From Vibrio pomeroyi (lineage in GTDB: Bacteria > Pseudomonadota > Gammaproteobacteria > Enterobacterales > Vibrionaceae), in assembly GCA_041879425.1 (NCBI GenBank), contig CP090854.1, positions 2,914,001-2,978,000 on the forward strand: a stretch of 64,000 nucleotides of DNA, in the 5' to 3' direction. Position 1 is the stretch's first letter. The number at the start of each line of letters is the position of its first letter. A program made the position numbers and the translations under genes. Under the pieces are notes generated by a model that was given only the letters and a program-made list of their open reading frames with translations, did not search any database and was not told where the DNA came from. Positions 9,074-18,675 of the stretch are shown here, in pieces.

Positions 9074-10078
9074 CTATTGCTCCATCTCTCTCACTTCCGC
9101 TAGTGCTCTGTTTAAGTTTTCGTTCGCAACTCTGTAATACGATGGTTTCTTGTCTATTGCTTGCTGAAGGTAAGGAACGGCTTCATCCGGCTTACCTTGT
9201 AATATTAGGAAATAACCTACATTATTCAATGCTTCAGGCGTATCCATATGTCGCATAAACATATTAGTGGCTTTCTTAACATCACCGGAAGCCAGATAAA
9301 TGAGGGCTAGATTGTTTTGGGCCTTCTCACTATTTGGCTCTAACTCTAGAGCTGAACGCGTGTACTGATACGCTTCTTTGTAATTGCCGTACATGTAATG
9401 GGAGTAGCCCATATTCAACAGAGCTTTGAATGAGTTTTTGTCTATCTGCAGTGACTTTTTGAAGTACTCTTGAGCTATCTGATGCTTTCCGTCGACATCT
9501 TCCAACACACCAATTCCCATATATGCTGACGCAGGAGACATACTGTCGACCTTCAAGCTAGCGACTTCACTTTGGCTTAACGCTTGGTGGTTTTTAATCG
9601 TTTCACTACTTTTCAAACGAACTTGGTCGGCATTAATCGCTTTAAAGAAATAACTTCGACCTTCATCTGTTCGTCGCTGCTTCGTATACAAAACGCCCAA
9701 CTCTTCCAATACCTCGGTATGTGCTGGATTGAAATCTAAGGCAGCCAAATACGCTTTCTCGGCAAGCGCTGCGTTGCCACGAGATGAATGGATTTTACCT
9801 ATAGTAAACAGCGTTTTGTCGTGAAACTCTTGCTCAGGAAAAGACAGTGAGCGAATGTATTCATACAGGGCAAGATCGACATTGTTATCCCTTAATGCTA
9901 CATCACCACGCATGATCGCCTCTTTCTCACTCAAAGGAGGGTCATCATTCGTTAACGTATCTATCGGTTTACCTGAGTACAATTCCGCATCAAATTGATT
10001 CGTTGGTTCATCAGATGAGGCACAACCAAGTAGTAGTATTGGTAGAAAAAGTAAAAGGAACTTATGGTATAACATCAT
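9074..10078 (-). CDS. tadD: TadD-like TPR lipoprotein
   Basis: 334 residues. A lipoprotein signal ends in LLLGC (Cys19 is the likely lipidated residue). The rest is TPR repeats, for example ALLNMGYSHYMYGNYKEAYQ and KAQNNLALIYLASGDVKKAT. TadD proteins are outer-membrane-associated factors needed for Flp pilus assembly, probably as a pilotin or scaffold for the secretin. The frame is open upstream to 10159, but the ATG at 10078 overlaps the tadC stop as ATGA and starts directly at the signal peptide, so the short form is chosen. Confidence 0.9.
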   Translation of the reverse strand: MMLYHKFLLLFLPILLLGCASSDEPTNQFDAELYSGKPIDTLTNDDPPLSEKEAIMRGDVALRDNNVDLALYEYIRSLSFPEQEFHDKTLFTIGKIHSSRGNAALAEKAYLAALDFNPAHTEVLEELGVLYTKQRRTDEGRSYFFKAINADQVRLKSSETIKNHQALSQSEVASLKVDSMSPASAYMGIGVLEDVDGKHQIAQEYFKKSLQIDKNSFKALLNMGYSHYMYGNYKEAYQYTRSALELEPNSEKAQNNLALIYLASGDVKKATNMFMRHMDTPEALNNVGYFLILQGKPDEAVPYLQQAIDKKPSYYRVANENLNRALAEVREMEQ

Positions 10079-11046
10079 AAACTTGCTCCCGGCGCACTCA
10101 ATGCGTCCATTACGATAAGTAGTCCTGGCCCAAGTGCGACAATGAAAAAACAAGGCCAAATAAATATCAGCATAGGAAATAACATTTTAGTCGGTATTTT
10201 AGCTGCCACCTCTTCTGCCGCTTGCTGGCGTTTATCTCGAAAATCTTCCGTATAATCACGTAGCGTTTGCGCTAAGCTTCCCCCCATTCTCGATGCATGA
10301 GAAAGCAAAGAAACCAAGCCTTCTAGTTCGACTAAACCCGTTCGTTCGATAAGTTGCCTAAGTGCATCAGGCATGGTGACACCCGCTTGAATTTTAGCAA
10401 ACACAGTCTCAAGTTCATCCGCAAGCTCCGGCTGAGAGACATAGAGCTCTGATGCAACACGACCAAGTGCAGCATTAAAACCAAGCCCAGATTCGGTACA
10501 CACAACAAGAAGATCAAGCGCATCAGGGACACCATTTCTTATTTTTTTCTGACGTTCTTTTTGTAACTTACTCAGAACAATATTTGGCGTGAATGTTCCG
10601 AGAAAAACACAGGTCATGATGAGTAAGTTATTGTAATCTCCGCCCAACGCTATGTAATAAACCATGAAAGCAGCAATGATGCCTATTAAGCTAGATAAAA
10701 CCTTCAACGCATAAAAAACTGATAATGAGCTCTTCTCATGGAACCCAGCATGCATCAGTTTTTCTGAGTAAGTTTCATTATCTTTTTTGTTCCCTTTACT
10801 TATAAAAGGGCTTAATGATTCAAGCGTATTTGAGAAATCATAGGGCTTTCTTCCATCTGTACTTCCCTCTTCAGATATTTGTCTTAGCTTCCTGTCTAAA
10901 GGAGATCGTGCACCTAAAAATAGAAACCCAACCGTCAATGTTAACAAGACAGTAGTGAGCAAAATCATCGCGTAAATAACCACCTGAGAGCTGATCCCAA
11001 ATTCTTCTAGCATCTGCTTCCAGACTTCAATATTGAGTAGTTCCAT
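10075..11046 (-). CDS. tadC: Tad pilus inner-membrane platform protein TadC
   Basis: 323 residues of the T2SSF (GspF-like) family. An N-terminal hydrophobic helix (VVIYAMILLTTVLLTLTVGF) is followed by paired helices near 115-160. The cytoplasmic domain contains GVPDALDLLVVCTESGLGFN and ALRQLIERTG, and a C-terminal hairpin ends the protein. With TadB it forms the inner-membrane platform on which TadA drives Flp polymerisation. It lies 3 bp after tadB and overlaps tadD by 4 bp, as expected for stoichiometric coupling. Confidence 0.94.
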   Translation of the reverse strand: MELLNIEVWKQMLEEFGISSQVVIYAMILLTTVLLTLTVGFLFLGARSPLDRKLRQISEEGSTDGRKPYDFSNTLESLSPFISKGNKKDNETYSEKLMHAGFHEKSSLSVFYALKVLSSLIGIIAAFMVYYIALGGDYNNLLIMTCVFLGTFTPNIVLSKLQKERQKKIRNGVPDALDLLVVCTESGLGFNAALGRVASELYVSQPELADELETVFAKIQAGVTMPDALRQLIERTGLVELEGLVSLLSHASRMGGSLAQTLRDYTEDFRDKRQQAAEEVAAKIPTKMLFPMLIFIWPCFFIVALGPGLLIVMDALSAPGASL

Positions 11047-11049
11047 AAG

Positions 11050-12015
11050 TTAAATCTCTATGCTGATGATCTTTTTAATCCACAAGGCCCCGATGGCCAA
11101 AAGAACAATACCGACACTGACCATCGATAAACCGCGCGGATCTTTATAAAGTGGTTCGATATACTCGGGACTAGCCACCCGCAATGCGAAAAACAAACCA
11201 AAAGGGGATAACGTTAAGATCCATGCTGATAAACGACTTTCAGCAGAGAGTGTTTTTATCTTCCTTTCCAATTTAAAACGTGCTCTAAGTACTTCAGATA
11301 CCTTTTGTAAGTTCTCAGATAAGTTACCCCCAGTCTCTTTTTGCAACATTACGGCACTAGAAAAAGCGAGCATTGATACAGTTGGAACTCGTTCTGTCAT
11401 CTGTAAAATCGCTAGACGTAAATCATAGCCATAATTAAGTAAGTTATAGGTGTTCTTAAATTCGGTACCGATTGGGTCCGGAAGCTCTTCGCCTACCTCA
11501 TTAAATGATTGAACAAGCGGTTGCCCTGCTTGTAAGGCACGTCGAATAATATCCAACGCTTCAGGAAGTTGTTCTTCGAATCGAGCCATTCGGTAAGTCA
11601 CTCGATTTTGCACAAATAGGTAAGCAATAACCCAAACAAAGATGAATGCCGCAACACTTATGAACCACACTTGGTTGGTCATTATGGATATCAATGAGAG
11701 CAATACAGCGCAAAGAGAAACAATCAGTAAGAACCGGCTTAACGCCACTTTCATACCTGCGAGTTCCAACATTTTTTTCAAACCCGCGAAGAAAGAGATA
11801 ACGATGAGCTTACGATCCAACGGGGAAAGTTCTTTGTTATAGTGTTCTTTGAGTAGTGACAAACTCTCTGCATCGATATTACGTTGCGTCTCTTTCAAGC
11901 GACGAGACAACTCTTTATGCTTCGCTTTCTTACCCGCAGCAGGTAACAACAACGCTTGGGAAATAAAAAGTACTGCGATAAACAATAGACCTAATGAAAC
12001 ACTTACATTGTCCAT
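11050..12015 (-). CDS. tadB: Tad pilus inner-membrane platform protein TadB
   Basis: 321 residues, T2SSF family, paralogous to TadC. It has an N-terminal membrane helix, a central pair of helices near 95-135 and the typical cytoplasmic block with LPEALDIIRRALQAGQPLVQ, ALAFSSAVML-like helix and GGNLSENLQKVSEVLR, then two C-terminal helices. The gene follows tadA by 9 bp. Its product partners TadC and the TadA ATPase in the cytoplasmic membrane. Confidence 0.94.
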   Translation of the reverse strand: MDNVSVSLGLLFIAVLFISQALLLPAAGKKAKHKELSRRLKETQRNIDAESLSLLKEHYNKELSPLDRKLIVISFFAGLKKMLELAGMKVALSRFLLIVSLCAVLLSLISIMTNQVWFISVAAFIFVWVIAYLFVQNRVTYRMARFEEQLPEALDIIRRALQAGQPLVQSFNEVGEELPDPIGTEFKNTYNLLNYGYDLRLAILQMTERVPTVSMLAFSSAVMLQKETGGNLSENLQKVSEVLRARFKLERKIKTLSAESRLSAWILTLSPFGLFFALRVASPEYIEPLYKDPRGLSMVSVGIVLLAIGALWIKKIISIEI

Positions 12016-12024
12016 AATCTCTCC

Positions 12025-13479
12025 TTAACCTTTGGTCTCACTAAAGAGCTCGAAAGGCAGATCGAGTCCACGTTTGACTAACTGGTCATGGTATTGAGGC
12101 ACAACCCCCGTTGCCGTGAAATAACCGATAATATTGCCGTTTTCATCAATACCTTTACGCTGAAAACGGAATATTTCAGACATCGTAATCACTTCACCTT
12201 CCATGCCGTTGATCTCTTGGATACTCACCATACGACGCTTACCATCTTCTTGGCGTTCCATTTGAACAACAAGGTGGATGGCCGAAGCGATTTGAGCACG
12301 TAAGTTTTTGGTCGATATGTTCCACCCTGCCATCGAGAACATGTTTTCGACACGACTCAAGGCATCACGAGGGGTATTCGCGTGAATAGTAGCAAGAGAG
12401 CCATCATGACCAGTATTCATCGCCGCTAACATGTCAACAGCTTCGCTACCACGCACCTCCCCAACCACAATTCGGTCAGGTCGCATACGCAAGGTGTTTT
12501 TAACCAATTCTCGCTGACTGATTTCTCCCTTCCCTTCCAGGTTGGCAGGCCGGGTTTCTAACCGAATTACATGAGGTTGTTGAAGTTGTAATTCCGCCGA
12601 GTCTTCTATGGTAATAATTCGCTGATCTCGAGGAATAAAGCCAGAGAAGATGTTTAATGTAGTGGTTTTTCCTGAACCGGTACCACCTGAAATCAATATG
12701 TTGAGTTCGCCTTTAACAGCAGCTTCAACAAATTTAGCCATTTGAGGCGAAACTGAATTGTAGTCAATCAGGTTATCCATCGTTAAACGATCGACAGCAA
12801 AACGACGGATAGAAACAGAAGGACCATCAAGCGCAAGAGGAGGGATGATAGCGTTCACACGAGACCCATCAACTAGACGGGCATCTACCATAGGTGACGC
12901 TTCATCTATGCGACGGCCAACCTGACTGACGATACGGTCGATAATGTTTCTTAGATGGCGATCATCGATAAAAGTATAGGGCGTTTTTTCGAGTTTACCT
13001 CTTCGCTCAACGTAAACACTTTTAGGTCCGTTAACCAATATATCCGACACAGTTTGATCGGCTAATAGAGGCTCTAACGGACCAAGACCAAAAACCTCAT
13101 CTTCTATCTGCTTGATAACTCGTTTACGACCTTCTGCGCTCAGAGCATGGCTACCATCTTCAGCCATTAGCTGTACGATCGCTTCGTGCAAATCTAGCTT
13201 AGCGCGCTCTTTCTCCAAGCTCGAAAGTAATCCTAAGTCCAATGTTTCAAGCAACTGCTTGTGAAAAAAGTGTTTGATTGATAACTCTTGCTCCAACACT
13301 TTTCGAGCTTCATCAATCGCCTTTTCCTTTTCTACATTCGCTTCAGAACTGCGAGATTGACTAGAGGTATCAACACTGGATAAACGCTCAACAGGGTTGG
13401 TATCTTCTGAGTCATGCGAAATCTGTTCTACTCTTTTTTCAAACTCTGGATTTACATTTTTTCGTTTAAAGAACATCAC
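12025..13479 (-). CDS. tadA: Tad pilus assembly ATPase TadA (CpaF)
   Basis: 484 residues, type II/IV secretion traffic ATPase. Residues 1-60 are polar and variable. The N-terminal domain includes FGLGPLEPLL (130-139). Walker A is GGTGSGKTT (265-273), the Asp box IITIEDSAELQL lies at 288-299, Walker B-like RIVVGEVRG at 336-344 and the His box near 356-367 (GHDGSLATIHAN). All catalytic elements look intact. It powers Flp pilus extension, and in some Tad systems retraction as well. Confidence 0.97.
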   Translation of the reverse strand: MMFFKRKNVNPEFEKRVEQISHDSEDTNPVERLSSVDTSSQSRSSEANVEKEKAIDEARKVLEQELSIKHFFHKQLLETLDLGLLSSLEKERAKLDLHEAIVQLMAEDGSHALSAEGRKRVIKQIEDEVFGLGPLEPLLADQTVSDILVNGPKSVYVERRGKLEKTPYTFIDDRHLRNIIDRIVSQVGRRIDEASPMVDARLVDGSRVNAIIPPLALDGPSVSIRRFAVDRLTMDNLIDYNSVSPQMAKFVEAAVKGELNILISGGTGSGKTTTLNIFSGFIPRDQRIITIEDSAELQLQQPHVIRLETRPANLEGKGEISQRELVKNTLRMRPDRIVVGEVRGSEAVDMLAAMNTGHDGSLATIHANTPRDALSRVENMFSMAGWNISTKNLRAQIASAIHLVVQMERQEDGKRRMVSIQEINGMEGEVITMSEIFRFQRKGIDENGNIIGYFTATGVVPQYHDQLVKRGLDLPFELFSETKG

Positions 13480-13509
13480 AATCCCTCGTGTTCACTATTC
13501 ATCTACCCG

Positions 13510-14724
13510 TTATGAAAACCACTTTTTCAACCACCCTTTTTCTTCTTGCTCTGGTGGTGAAAGAACGTGAGACAAATCGATGATAGAACGAGTAATTGAG
13601 CTTTTCTTTCTCGACTGAACTAACGGCTGCCCCAAGTTGGCGCTCTCTAGTGCCACTTTAAAGTCATTAGGCATCAAGTGGATATCGTGGTTACCCACCG
13701 CCTGCTCAATGTCCTTTAACTTAATAGAATGTCGTTTTTCGTAACGGTTAAGGATCACCTCTATTGCGTCGCTTTGTAAGCCGTACTCAAACTTCAGAGA
13801 CTTAATTAATCTACTTGTGTTTTTTACTGACACTAAACTCTGCTGTAAAACCAGAAGCACTTTCGTTGCTGGTGATATAGCAGATGCAAATACATGATCT
13901 AACCCTCTAGACAGGTCAATAACTACGTAAGGATAAAAGCGACGTAATATAGGAAGTAGTCGACCTATTTTCTGTGCCTGCTCGAAATCATCAGCATTAT
14001 TTTCATGTTTGAAGCTTAGAACATGGAGACCCGATTCATGTTTATTTACCAAAGAACCCAGAGACATTTCATCCAAATCATTAGAACTGTTGATCGCATC
14101 CGAAACACTATAAGTGGGCGTTATATTCAAATAATCAGGTATCACGCCAAATTGAAGATCGATATCGAGTAAAAGCACTTCGTTAGGGTGCTGCGTGGCC
14201 ATCTCAATGGCAGTATTTAACGCTAAGGTGGTTGCTCCCATCCCTCCTTTAGTGTTCAAGAATAAAATAAACTCACCGTAACTCGAGTTCTCAAGCTTCT
14301 CAGACGCAGTTTTCTTTAAAAGTGGAAGTAAATCGGTGAGGGTCACATTGTGAGACAAGAAATCTGAAGCGCCTAAACGCAGTGCGATTTTTAGTGACCC
14401 ATTATCACTTTCATCACCGAGCACAACCAAAGACAAGTCCTTGTCTTCTAAAGATAAATCATACCCTTGCAACTCAACCATTTTTTGAGCCCAGTTCCCA
14501 TTAGCTTCAACGAAAATAAGCTCTGGAACATCAGCACTTTTTAGGTATTCCTCGCTCATTGCCGCGAGTGAAAAAGCCGTCACATGTACGTTTCGGCATT
14601 TCTTCAATTCGTGACTCATATGCGAGTGAAAAGCCTCAGTATTGTATATTAACCAGACCTTTAAATTAGTTCTCAAACGCGTAATGTCACCCTCATTAGG
14701 CGTCATTTGAATTGCTTCCCCCAT
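13510..14724 (-). CDS. tadZ: Tad pilus localisation protein TadZ (CpaE-like)
   Basis: 404 residues. The N-terminal part resembles an atypical receiver domain. The C-terminal ParA/MinD-type domain has a deviant Walker A, KGGMGATT at 159-166, where Ala replaces the usual final Lys before TT as in many TadZ proteins, followed by LLLDIDLQFGVIPDYLNI. TadZ places the Tad machine, usually at a pole. The gene sits between tadF and tadA in the operon, 30 bp before tadA. Confidence 0.93.
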   Translation of the reverse strand: MGEAIQMTPNEGDITRLRTNLKVWLIYNTEAFHSHMSHELKKCRNVHVTAFSLAAMSEEYLKSADVPELIFVEANGNWAQKMVELQGYDLSLEDKDLSLVVLGDESDNGSLKIALRLGASDFLSHNVTLTDLLPLLKKTASEKLENSSYGEFILFLNTKGGMGATTLALNTAIEMATQHPNEVLLLDIDLQFGVIPDYLNITPTYSVSDAINSSNDLDEMSLGSLVNKHESGLHVLSFKHENNADDFEQAQKIGRLLPILRRFYPYVVIDLSRGLDHVFASAISPATKVLLVLQQSLVSVKNTSRLIKSLKFEYGLQSDAIEVILNRYEKRHSIKLKDIEQAVGNHDIHLMPNDFKVALESANLGQPLVQSRKKSSITRSIIDLSHVLSPPEQEEKGWLKKWFS

Positions 14725-14740
14725 ACATCAAACTCCTGTA

Positions 14741-15238
14741 CTAGATGACTTCGGGACATCGATTCTTAATGTCAGAATCTGCCCTCACAACCCCTAAACT
14801 TTCAGCCGGTAAAATTGTTTCGAATGCAGGGGCAGCAAGAAACCCATTGTTACCTAAGAAACTTAGGTTACTAATCAACTGAATGCCGTAGCCGGTCGCT
14901 CTGGCACGTACAAACTTAATATCATCGAAGTTATCTTCGAAATCTGATGCTATCTCCCCTCCACTCGCATCGAGGTAAGCCACCTCTAAATTAGCACCAG
15001 AAAACCCAACCAGTGGGATCTCATCCACCACCATTGCACCAATATTATCTCTATCTAAGACATAGCATACTGTCGCCAGTCTAGCCGCCTTCCTTGTCGC
15101 TTCACTGACCATTTGTAGTGAAAATATATAAGCACCAAATGCCAAGATTAAAAAAATCAAAAGAAAAATCAGCCATGACACTAATGTAAATTCAACGATG
15201 GCAAGTCCTTTAATACACCCTTTTAGCCTTTTCATCAC
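14741..15238 (-). CDS. tadF: TadF-like pseudopilin
   Basis: 165 residues. After a short basic leader comes the pseudopilin processing motif, a Gly followed by LAIVEF (Glu at mature +5), then a hydrophobic helix (SWLIFLLIFLILAFGAYIF). The periplasmic part holds two Cys (CYVLD and KNRCPEV). TadE/F/G minor pilins are cleaved by TadV and are needed for Flp pilus formation. The start overlaps the tadE stop as ATGA. TadE and TadF are hard to tell apart by sequence; the names follow operon order. Confidence 0.85.
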   Translation of the reverse strand: MMKRLKGCIKGLAIVEFTLVSWLIFLLIFLILAFGAYIFSLQMVSEATRKAARLATVCYVLDRDNIGAMVVDEIPLVGFSGANLEVAYLDASGGEIASDFEDNFDDIKFVRARATGYGIQLISNLSFLGNNGFLAAPAFETILPAESLGVVRADSDIKNRCPEVI

Positions 15239-15669
15239 AGCACCCTCATAACCGAAGTCACACTTAATGGAATGGCAAAGCTCTCCGTCGAAAAGGGAAT
15301 AGACAAGAAATGTGGAACATAATCATAGGTAACACTTACTCGCACATAGCTATCACCTGATGGCTGAGTGACAGTGACATCTGCAGTCGTCAATGAAGAG
15401 AGTACCGCCGTGCCCACACTATTTTGACCATAGACCACTACATTCTGAATTTCTGACGTAGGGGCTATTGTGCCGCCAACAGTCCCATAGACTTCACTAA
15501 CCGCATAACGCGCTCCATTTTGCACTGACTTTGAAATGACATTGTAATGAATCAATATATTTCCGAACTCAAGTACCAATACCATAAAGAACAATAATAC
15601 GGGTGTGGCCAGTACCACCTCGATGGCAGCAAAACCGCTTTGTAGTTTTCTCAACCGTTTCATAATCAA
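15235..15669 (-). CDS. tadE: TadE-like pseudopilin
   Basis: 144 residues. A basic start (MKRLRKLQSG) is followed by FAAIEVVLATPVLLF, the Gly/XXXXE processing site of TadE-family pseudopilins, and one long hydrophobic helix. The rest is a small periplasmic domain. It overlaps tadG by 4 bp at its start and tadF by 4 bp at its end, so tadG-E-F is one tightly coupled block. Confidence 0.88.
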   Translation of the reverse strand: MIMKRLRKLQSGFAAIEVVLATPVLLFFMVLVLEFGNILIHYNVISKSVQNGARYAVSEVYGTVGGTIAPTSEIQNVVVYGQNSVGTAVLSSLTTADVTVTQPSGDSYVRVSVTYDYVPHFLSIPFSTESFAIPLSVTSVMRVL

Positions 15670-16934
15670 GACTCCCCACTATCAGGGTCCTTATACAAAA
15701 CAATCCTATAAGTCCCTTCTGTTGTAGAGGTCGAACTACCAGCCCCACCTGTCACACTGCAGGAGTGAATGAATTCACCAAATACGGCAGGTGTTCCTGA
15801 ATTATTTGTCGGCGCTTTTTGTAACAAAAAGAAGCAACCAACTTTGTTCACTGTAAAGTCAGTGGCACCACCACTTTTACCTGAACAATCCACCATAGGT
15901 ATGGCTAAAATCCGACGCCATGCGACACCATTAGACGCACAACCGCTACCACCACTAGCAATACATGCATTGGTGTCAGCCTCATATTGTGCATAACTGT
16001 AAGTGCCATCAAAATCGATTTCACCAGTACTCGCATCAATTGTTATTTCGTCTGTAGGCTCCGTTGTTACATAATCTGAAGGGTAATCAGAGGCTGATAA
16101 ACCGCCGCCATAATCACCAAAACGAGTATTTAGACCATCACCAGTCGGACCTACCGTGCCACCCGGCTTCGTTGTAATGTCTTCACCAATTTTAACCGGC
16201 TGATCATAACTACCACCTAAACCTTCTTTTACCGTTTTACCGCCTGATCCAAAATCAAGAAGGTGGTAATTACCGTTCCCCATTTCAGATAAGCTACTGT
16301 CGCCTACCTTTAACGCATGAACAGTGCCAACTTCATAACCAAAAACACTGGTTATTTCCTCACCAGTAACATCATGGTATCCATCTTCTGGTGAGACATC
16401 ATTATCCGACGTGCCATCACCAATACACACACCAATTGGCACAACATTATTAACAACGACCTGACCAGAACTAGGGCCAGCAACCGCACTCGCCGAAACG
16501 GTTTTTTCTAGTCCAAACATTTGAATGAAAAACTCATCCATATCCAAGGAATCGACACGAACACGCACATAGACATCATCATCTGCACCGAACGTTGCTG
16601 TTCCTGTAAAATCCTTAGGATCATTTGAATAATCAATGTTTACAGAAGCCGTACTAAAATCAAATTCATGATTACCTGTGGCGGCTGCCATAGCATTTAA
16701 TGCTGTGCCAACCTCTGCATCTACGGCATCTTTATCCTTACTATTGTCTAAAATAGTTGCGGCAGCTAGCGCAGCAGAATCGACTGCATTTTGTAACCGC
16801 GTTTTATTCACAACCATATGGTTGATATCGACAGCTAACGCTGAGACAGCTAAAAAAACCAACAAAGCGGCTGTAATCATGACTACGACTAAGCCTTGTT
16901 GCTTTTTGGGGCTTTGTGATACTCGATACAACAT
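15666..16934 (-). CDS. tadG: TadG-like pilus protein
   Basis: 422 residues. The N-terminus matches TadG: QQGLVVVMITAALLVFLAVS followed by ALAVDINHMVVNKTRLQNAV and DSAALAAATIL, which is the PF13400-type helix. The remainder is a long, Gly/Asp/Thr-rich extracytoplasmic region with few Cys, likely exported with the pilus. No von Willebrand MIDAS motif was recognised. It lies before the tadZABCD block, unlike the Aggregatibacter locus where it is last. Confidence 0.88.
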   Translation of the reverse strand: MLYRVSQSPKKQQGLVVVMITAALLVFLAVSALAVDINHMVVNKTRLQNAVDSAALAAATILDNSKDKDAVDAEVGTALNAMAAATGNHEFDFSTASVNIDYSNDPKDFTGTATFGADDDVYVRVRVDSLDMDEFFIQMFGLEKTVSASAVAGPSSGQVVVNNVVPIGVCIGDGTSDNDVSPEDGYHDVTGEEITSVFGYEVGTVHALKVGDSSLSEMGNGNYHLLDFGSGGKTVKEGLGGSYDQPVKIGEDITTKPGGTVGPTGDGLNTRFGDYGGGLSASDYPSDYVTTEPTDEITIDASTGEIDFDGTYSYAQYEADTNACIASGGSGCASNGVAWRRILAIPMVDCSGKSGGATDFTVNKVGCFFLLQKAPTNNSGTPAVFGEFIHSCSVTGGAGSSTSTTEGTYRIVLYKDPDSGES

Positions 16935-16950
16935 GTGAGTACCTCCAGAT

Positions 16951-17202
16951 TTAGTTAAACTCTTCTAGGATCTGGCTACTACTGCTTCCGGACAGATCAT
17001 TTTCACCTCTGCCAACATATCGGTCGTAACCAGCCTGCATCCGCTCCCCTGTACCGTCCGGTACTTCGAGTAGATTCTCTTGGGTCGCATTAGGGTTATA
17101 TGTTTGTTCTGTTTTCACTAGTGCTACTGAATGCCCCAAACGGGCATCATTAGCACAGCCAACTAGCACCATCACGAGAAAGACCATCATTATTCTAATC
17201 AT
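16951..17202 (-). CDS. small Tad-locus lipoprotein
   Basis: 83 residues. The start at 17202 has a strong AAGGAGAT site; the frame is open further upstream, but that part overlaps rcpA and lacks a start signal. A lipoprotein signal peptide ends in VLVGC (Cys16), then a short polar tail. It occupies the slot after rcpA where other Tad loci carry rcpB or another small outer-membrane factor. It may assist the secretin; no domain is recognised. Confidence 0.8.
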   Translation of the reverse strand: MIRIMMVFLVMVLVGCANDARLGHSVALVKTEQTYNPNATQENLLEVPDGTGERMQAGYDRYVGRGENDLSGSSSSQILEEFN

Positions 17203-17212
17203 ATCTATCTCC

Positions 17213-18667
17213 TTATAAATCATGACCAAATGAGCCTTCACTACCGCCGTCGGTTGGCGATACGGCCTGTGCTGATTGAGATTGCTCTGAAGTGGATTCA
17301 GACGGTTCAGCAATGTAAGCGCTTCGGCCTAACAAATAATATTCCAAGTCATTAGGGTCGACGAAAGCGTCTGTTGGTAATGTCACTTTCGTGCGGTCGA
17401 TTGGCTTGGCAAGCCTTGGAGTCACAAGAATAACCAGTTCGGTTTCGCCAGATACATACTCTTGGCTGTTGAAAAGCTGCCCTAAAATCGGCACATCACC
17501 AAAGCCTGGCATCTTGTTGCTGATATCTCTCACATTCTCACTCAGTAAACCTGCAATACCGATAGTCTGGCCATCTGCTAACTCAAGTGTTGAAGATGCA
17601 CTACGACGCGTAATAGGTGGAATGAAGTAAGTCGCGTTGGTAGTACCAGGATCAATCGTTAGCGAGCTACTATTCGCAATTTCACTCACATCAACAGCCA
17701 AGTTCAGGTTGATTTTTTTATCACTAAGCACCGTTGGGATGAATTTCAGCCCTACACCATATTCTTTGTATTCAATGGTGATGCCGTCTTCATCAGGCAC
17801 AGGGATTGGGAACTCACCGCCCGCTAAAAATTCAGCTTTTGAACCACTTAACGCGGTTAGATTCGGCTCAGCCAAAACTTTGGCTACACCATTCTGCTTT
17901 GCAACATCCAGAGCAAAGGTAAACAATGTATTGCTATCGATAAAAGAACCTAAAATCCCATAATCTGTTGAGGTGGGAATATCAAAAATCGGCGTTGCAC
18001 CCAATACACCAGCTGGCACAGAAGACGCTCCCCATGAAAAATCAGAACCACTGGTTTGGAAGAAATGAAAATTCGCATCAAACTTTCTCACTAAGCTTCG
18101 TTGAACCTCGGCTACGGTCACCTCCAACATGACTTGTTGGGCACCGCCAATAGACATTAGGTTAATAACACCTGTAGCAGCTGCTTGTTCACTTCCGCTT
18201 TCTTTTGATTCGTCAGCAGCCTGCCCTGACGAATAGGTTTCTGCGATTCGCATCGCCACGTTCATTTGTTGTTGGTTACTGACCTGACCGCTCAGCAGCA
18301 AACGATTCTGCGCACTGTGCACCTCGATAGTTTCATCAGGAAGGAACTCATATAATTTAGCTTTGAGGCTATTAAGATCATGAGTAACCTCAATATTCAC
18401 AGACTCTATCAACTGACCTCGAGAGTCCCAAGCCATGAGGTTTGTCGCACCTAATTTTTTACCGATTAAAAACACTTCATTTGATTTTAAAATTACAATA
18501 TCTAAAACTTCAGGATCACCAAGAGAAACTTTCGCCGCTTTTCCCGACAGCACGACATGCGTAGATTTATGATGTGGAACCGTGACTGTTTTTCCTGTCT
18601 GCAATGCCGCAATACTGGCCGTCGAAAAACAAATCAGGCTCAAAACACACGCAATTATTATTTTCAT
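17213..18667 (-). CDS. rcpA: Tad pilus outer-membrane secretin RcpA (CpaC)
   Basis: 484 residues. A Sec signal peptide (MKIIIACVLSLICFSTASIA) is followed by a pilus-formation N-domain with GDPEVLDIVILKSNEVFLIG and a BON-like segment. The C-terminal secretin domain holds the VAKVLAEPNLTALSG and EFLAGGEFPIPVP motifs, then GLKFIPTVLSDKKINL and LADGQTIGIAGLL. It forms the outer-membrane channel for the Flp pilus. The gene follows rcpC by 8 bp. Confidence 0.95.
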   Translation of the reverse strand: MKIIIACVLSLICFSTASIAALQTGKTVTVPHHKSTHVVLSGKAAKVSLGDPEVLDIVILKSNEVFLIGKKLGATNLMAWDSRGQLIESVNIEVTHDLNSLKAKLYEFLPDETIEVHSAQNRLLLSGQVSNQQQMNVAMRIAETYSSGQAADESKESGSEQAAATGVINLMSIGGAQQVMLEVTVAEVQRSLVRKFDANFHFFQTSGSDFSWGASSVPAGVLGATPIFDIPTSTDYGILGSFIDSNTLFTFALDVAKQNGVAKVLAEPNLTALSGSKAEFLAGGEFPIPVPDEDGITIEYKEYGVGLKFIPTVLSDKKINLNLAVDVSEIANSSSLTIDPGTTNATYFIPPITRRSASSTLELADGQTIGIAGLLSENVRDISNKMPGFGDVPILGQLFNSQEYVSGETELVILVTPRLAKPIDRTKVTLPTDAFVDPNDLEYYLLGRSAYIAEPSESTSEQSQSAQAVSPTDGGSEGSFGHDL

Positions 18668-18675
18668 ATTTCACC

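Noticed and set aside
10079..10159. Longer N-terminus of TadD
   Set aside because: It lies inside tadC and precedes an evident lipoprotein signal peptide; the ATGA overlap at 10075-10078 is the normal coupled start.
17203..17313. Longer N-terminus of the small lipoprotein
   Set aside because: It overlaps rcpA, lacks a start signal and would bury the lipoprotein signal peptide; the ATG at 17202 has a strong AAGGAGAT site.
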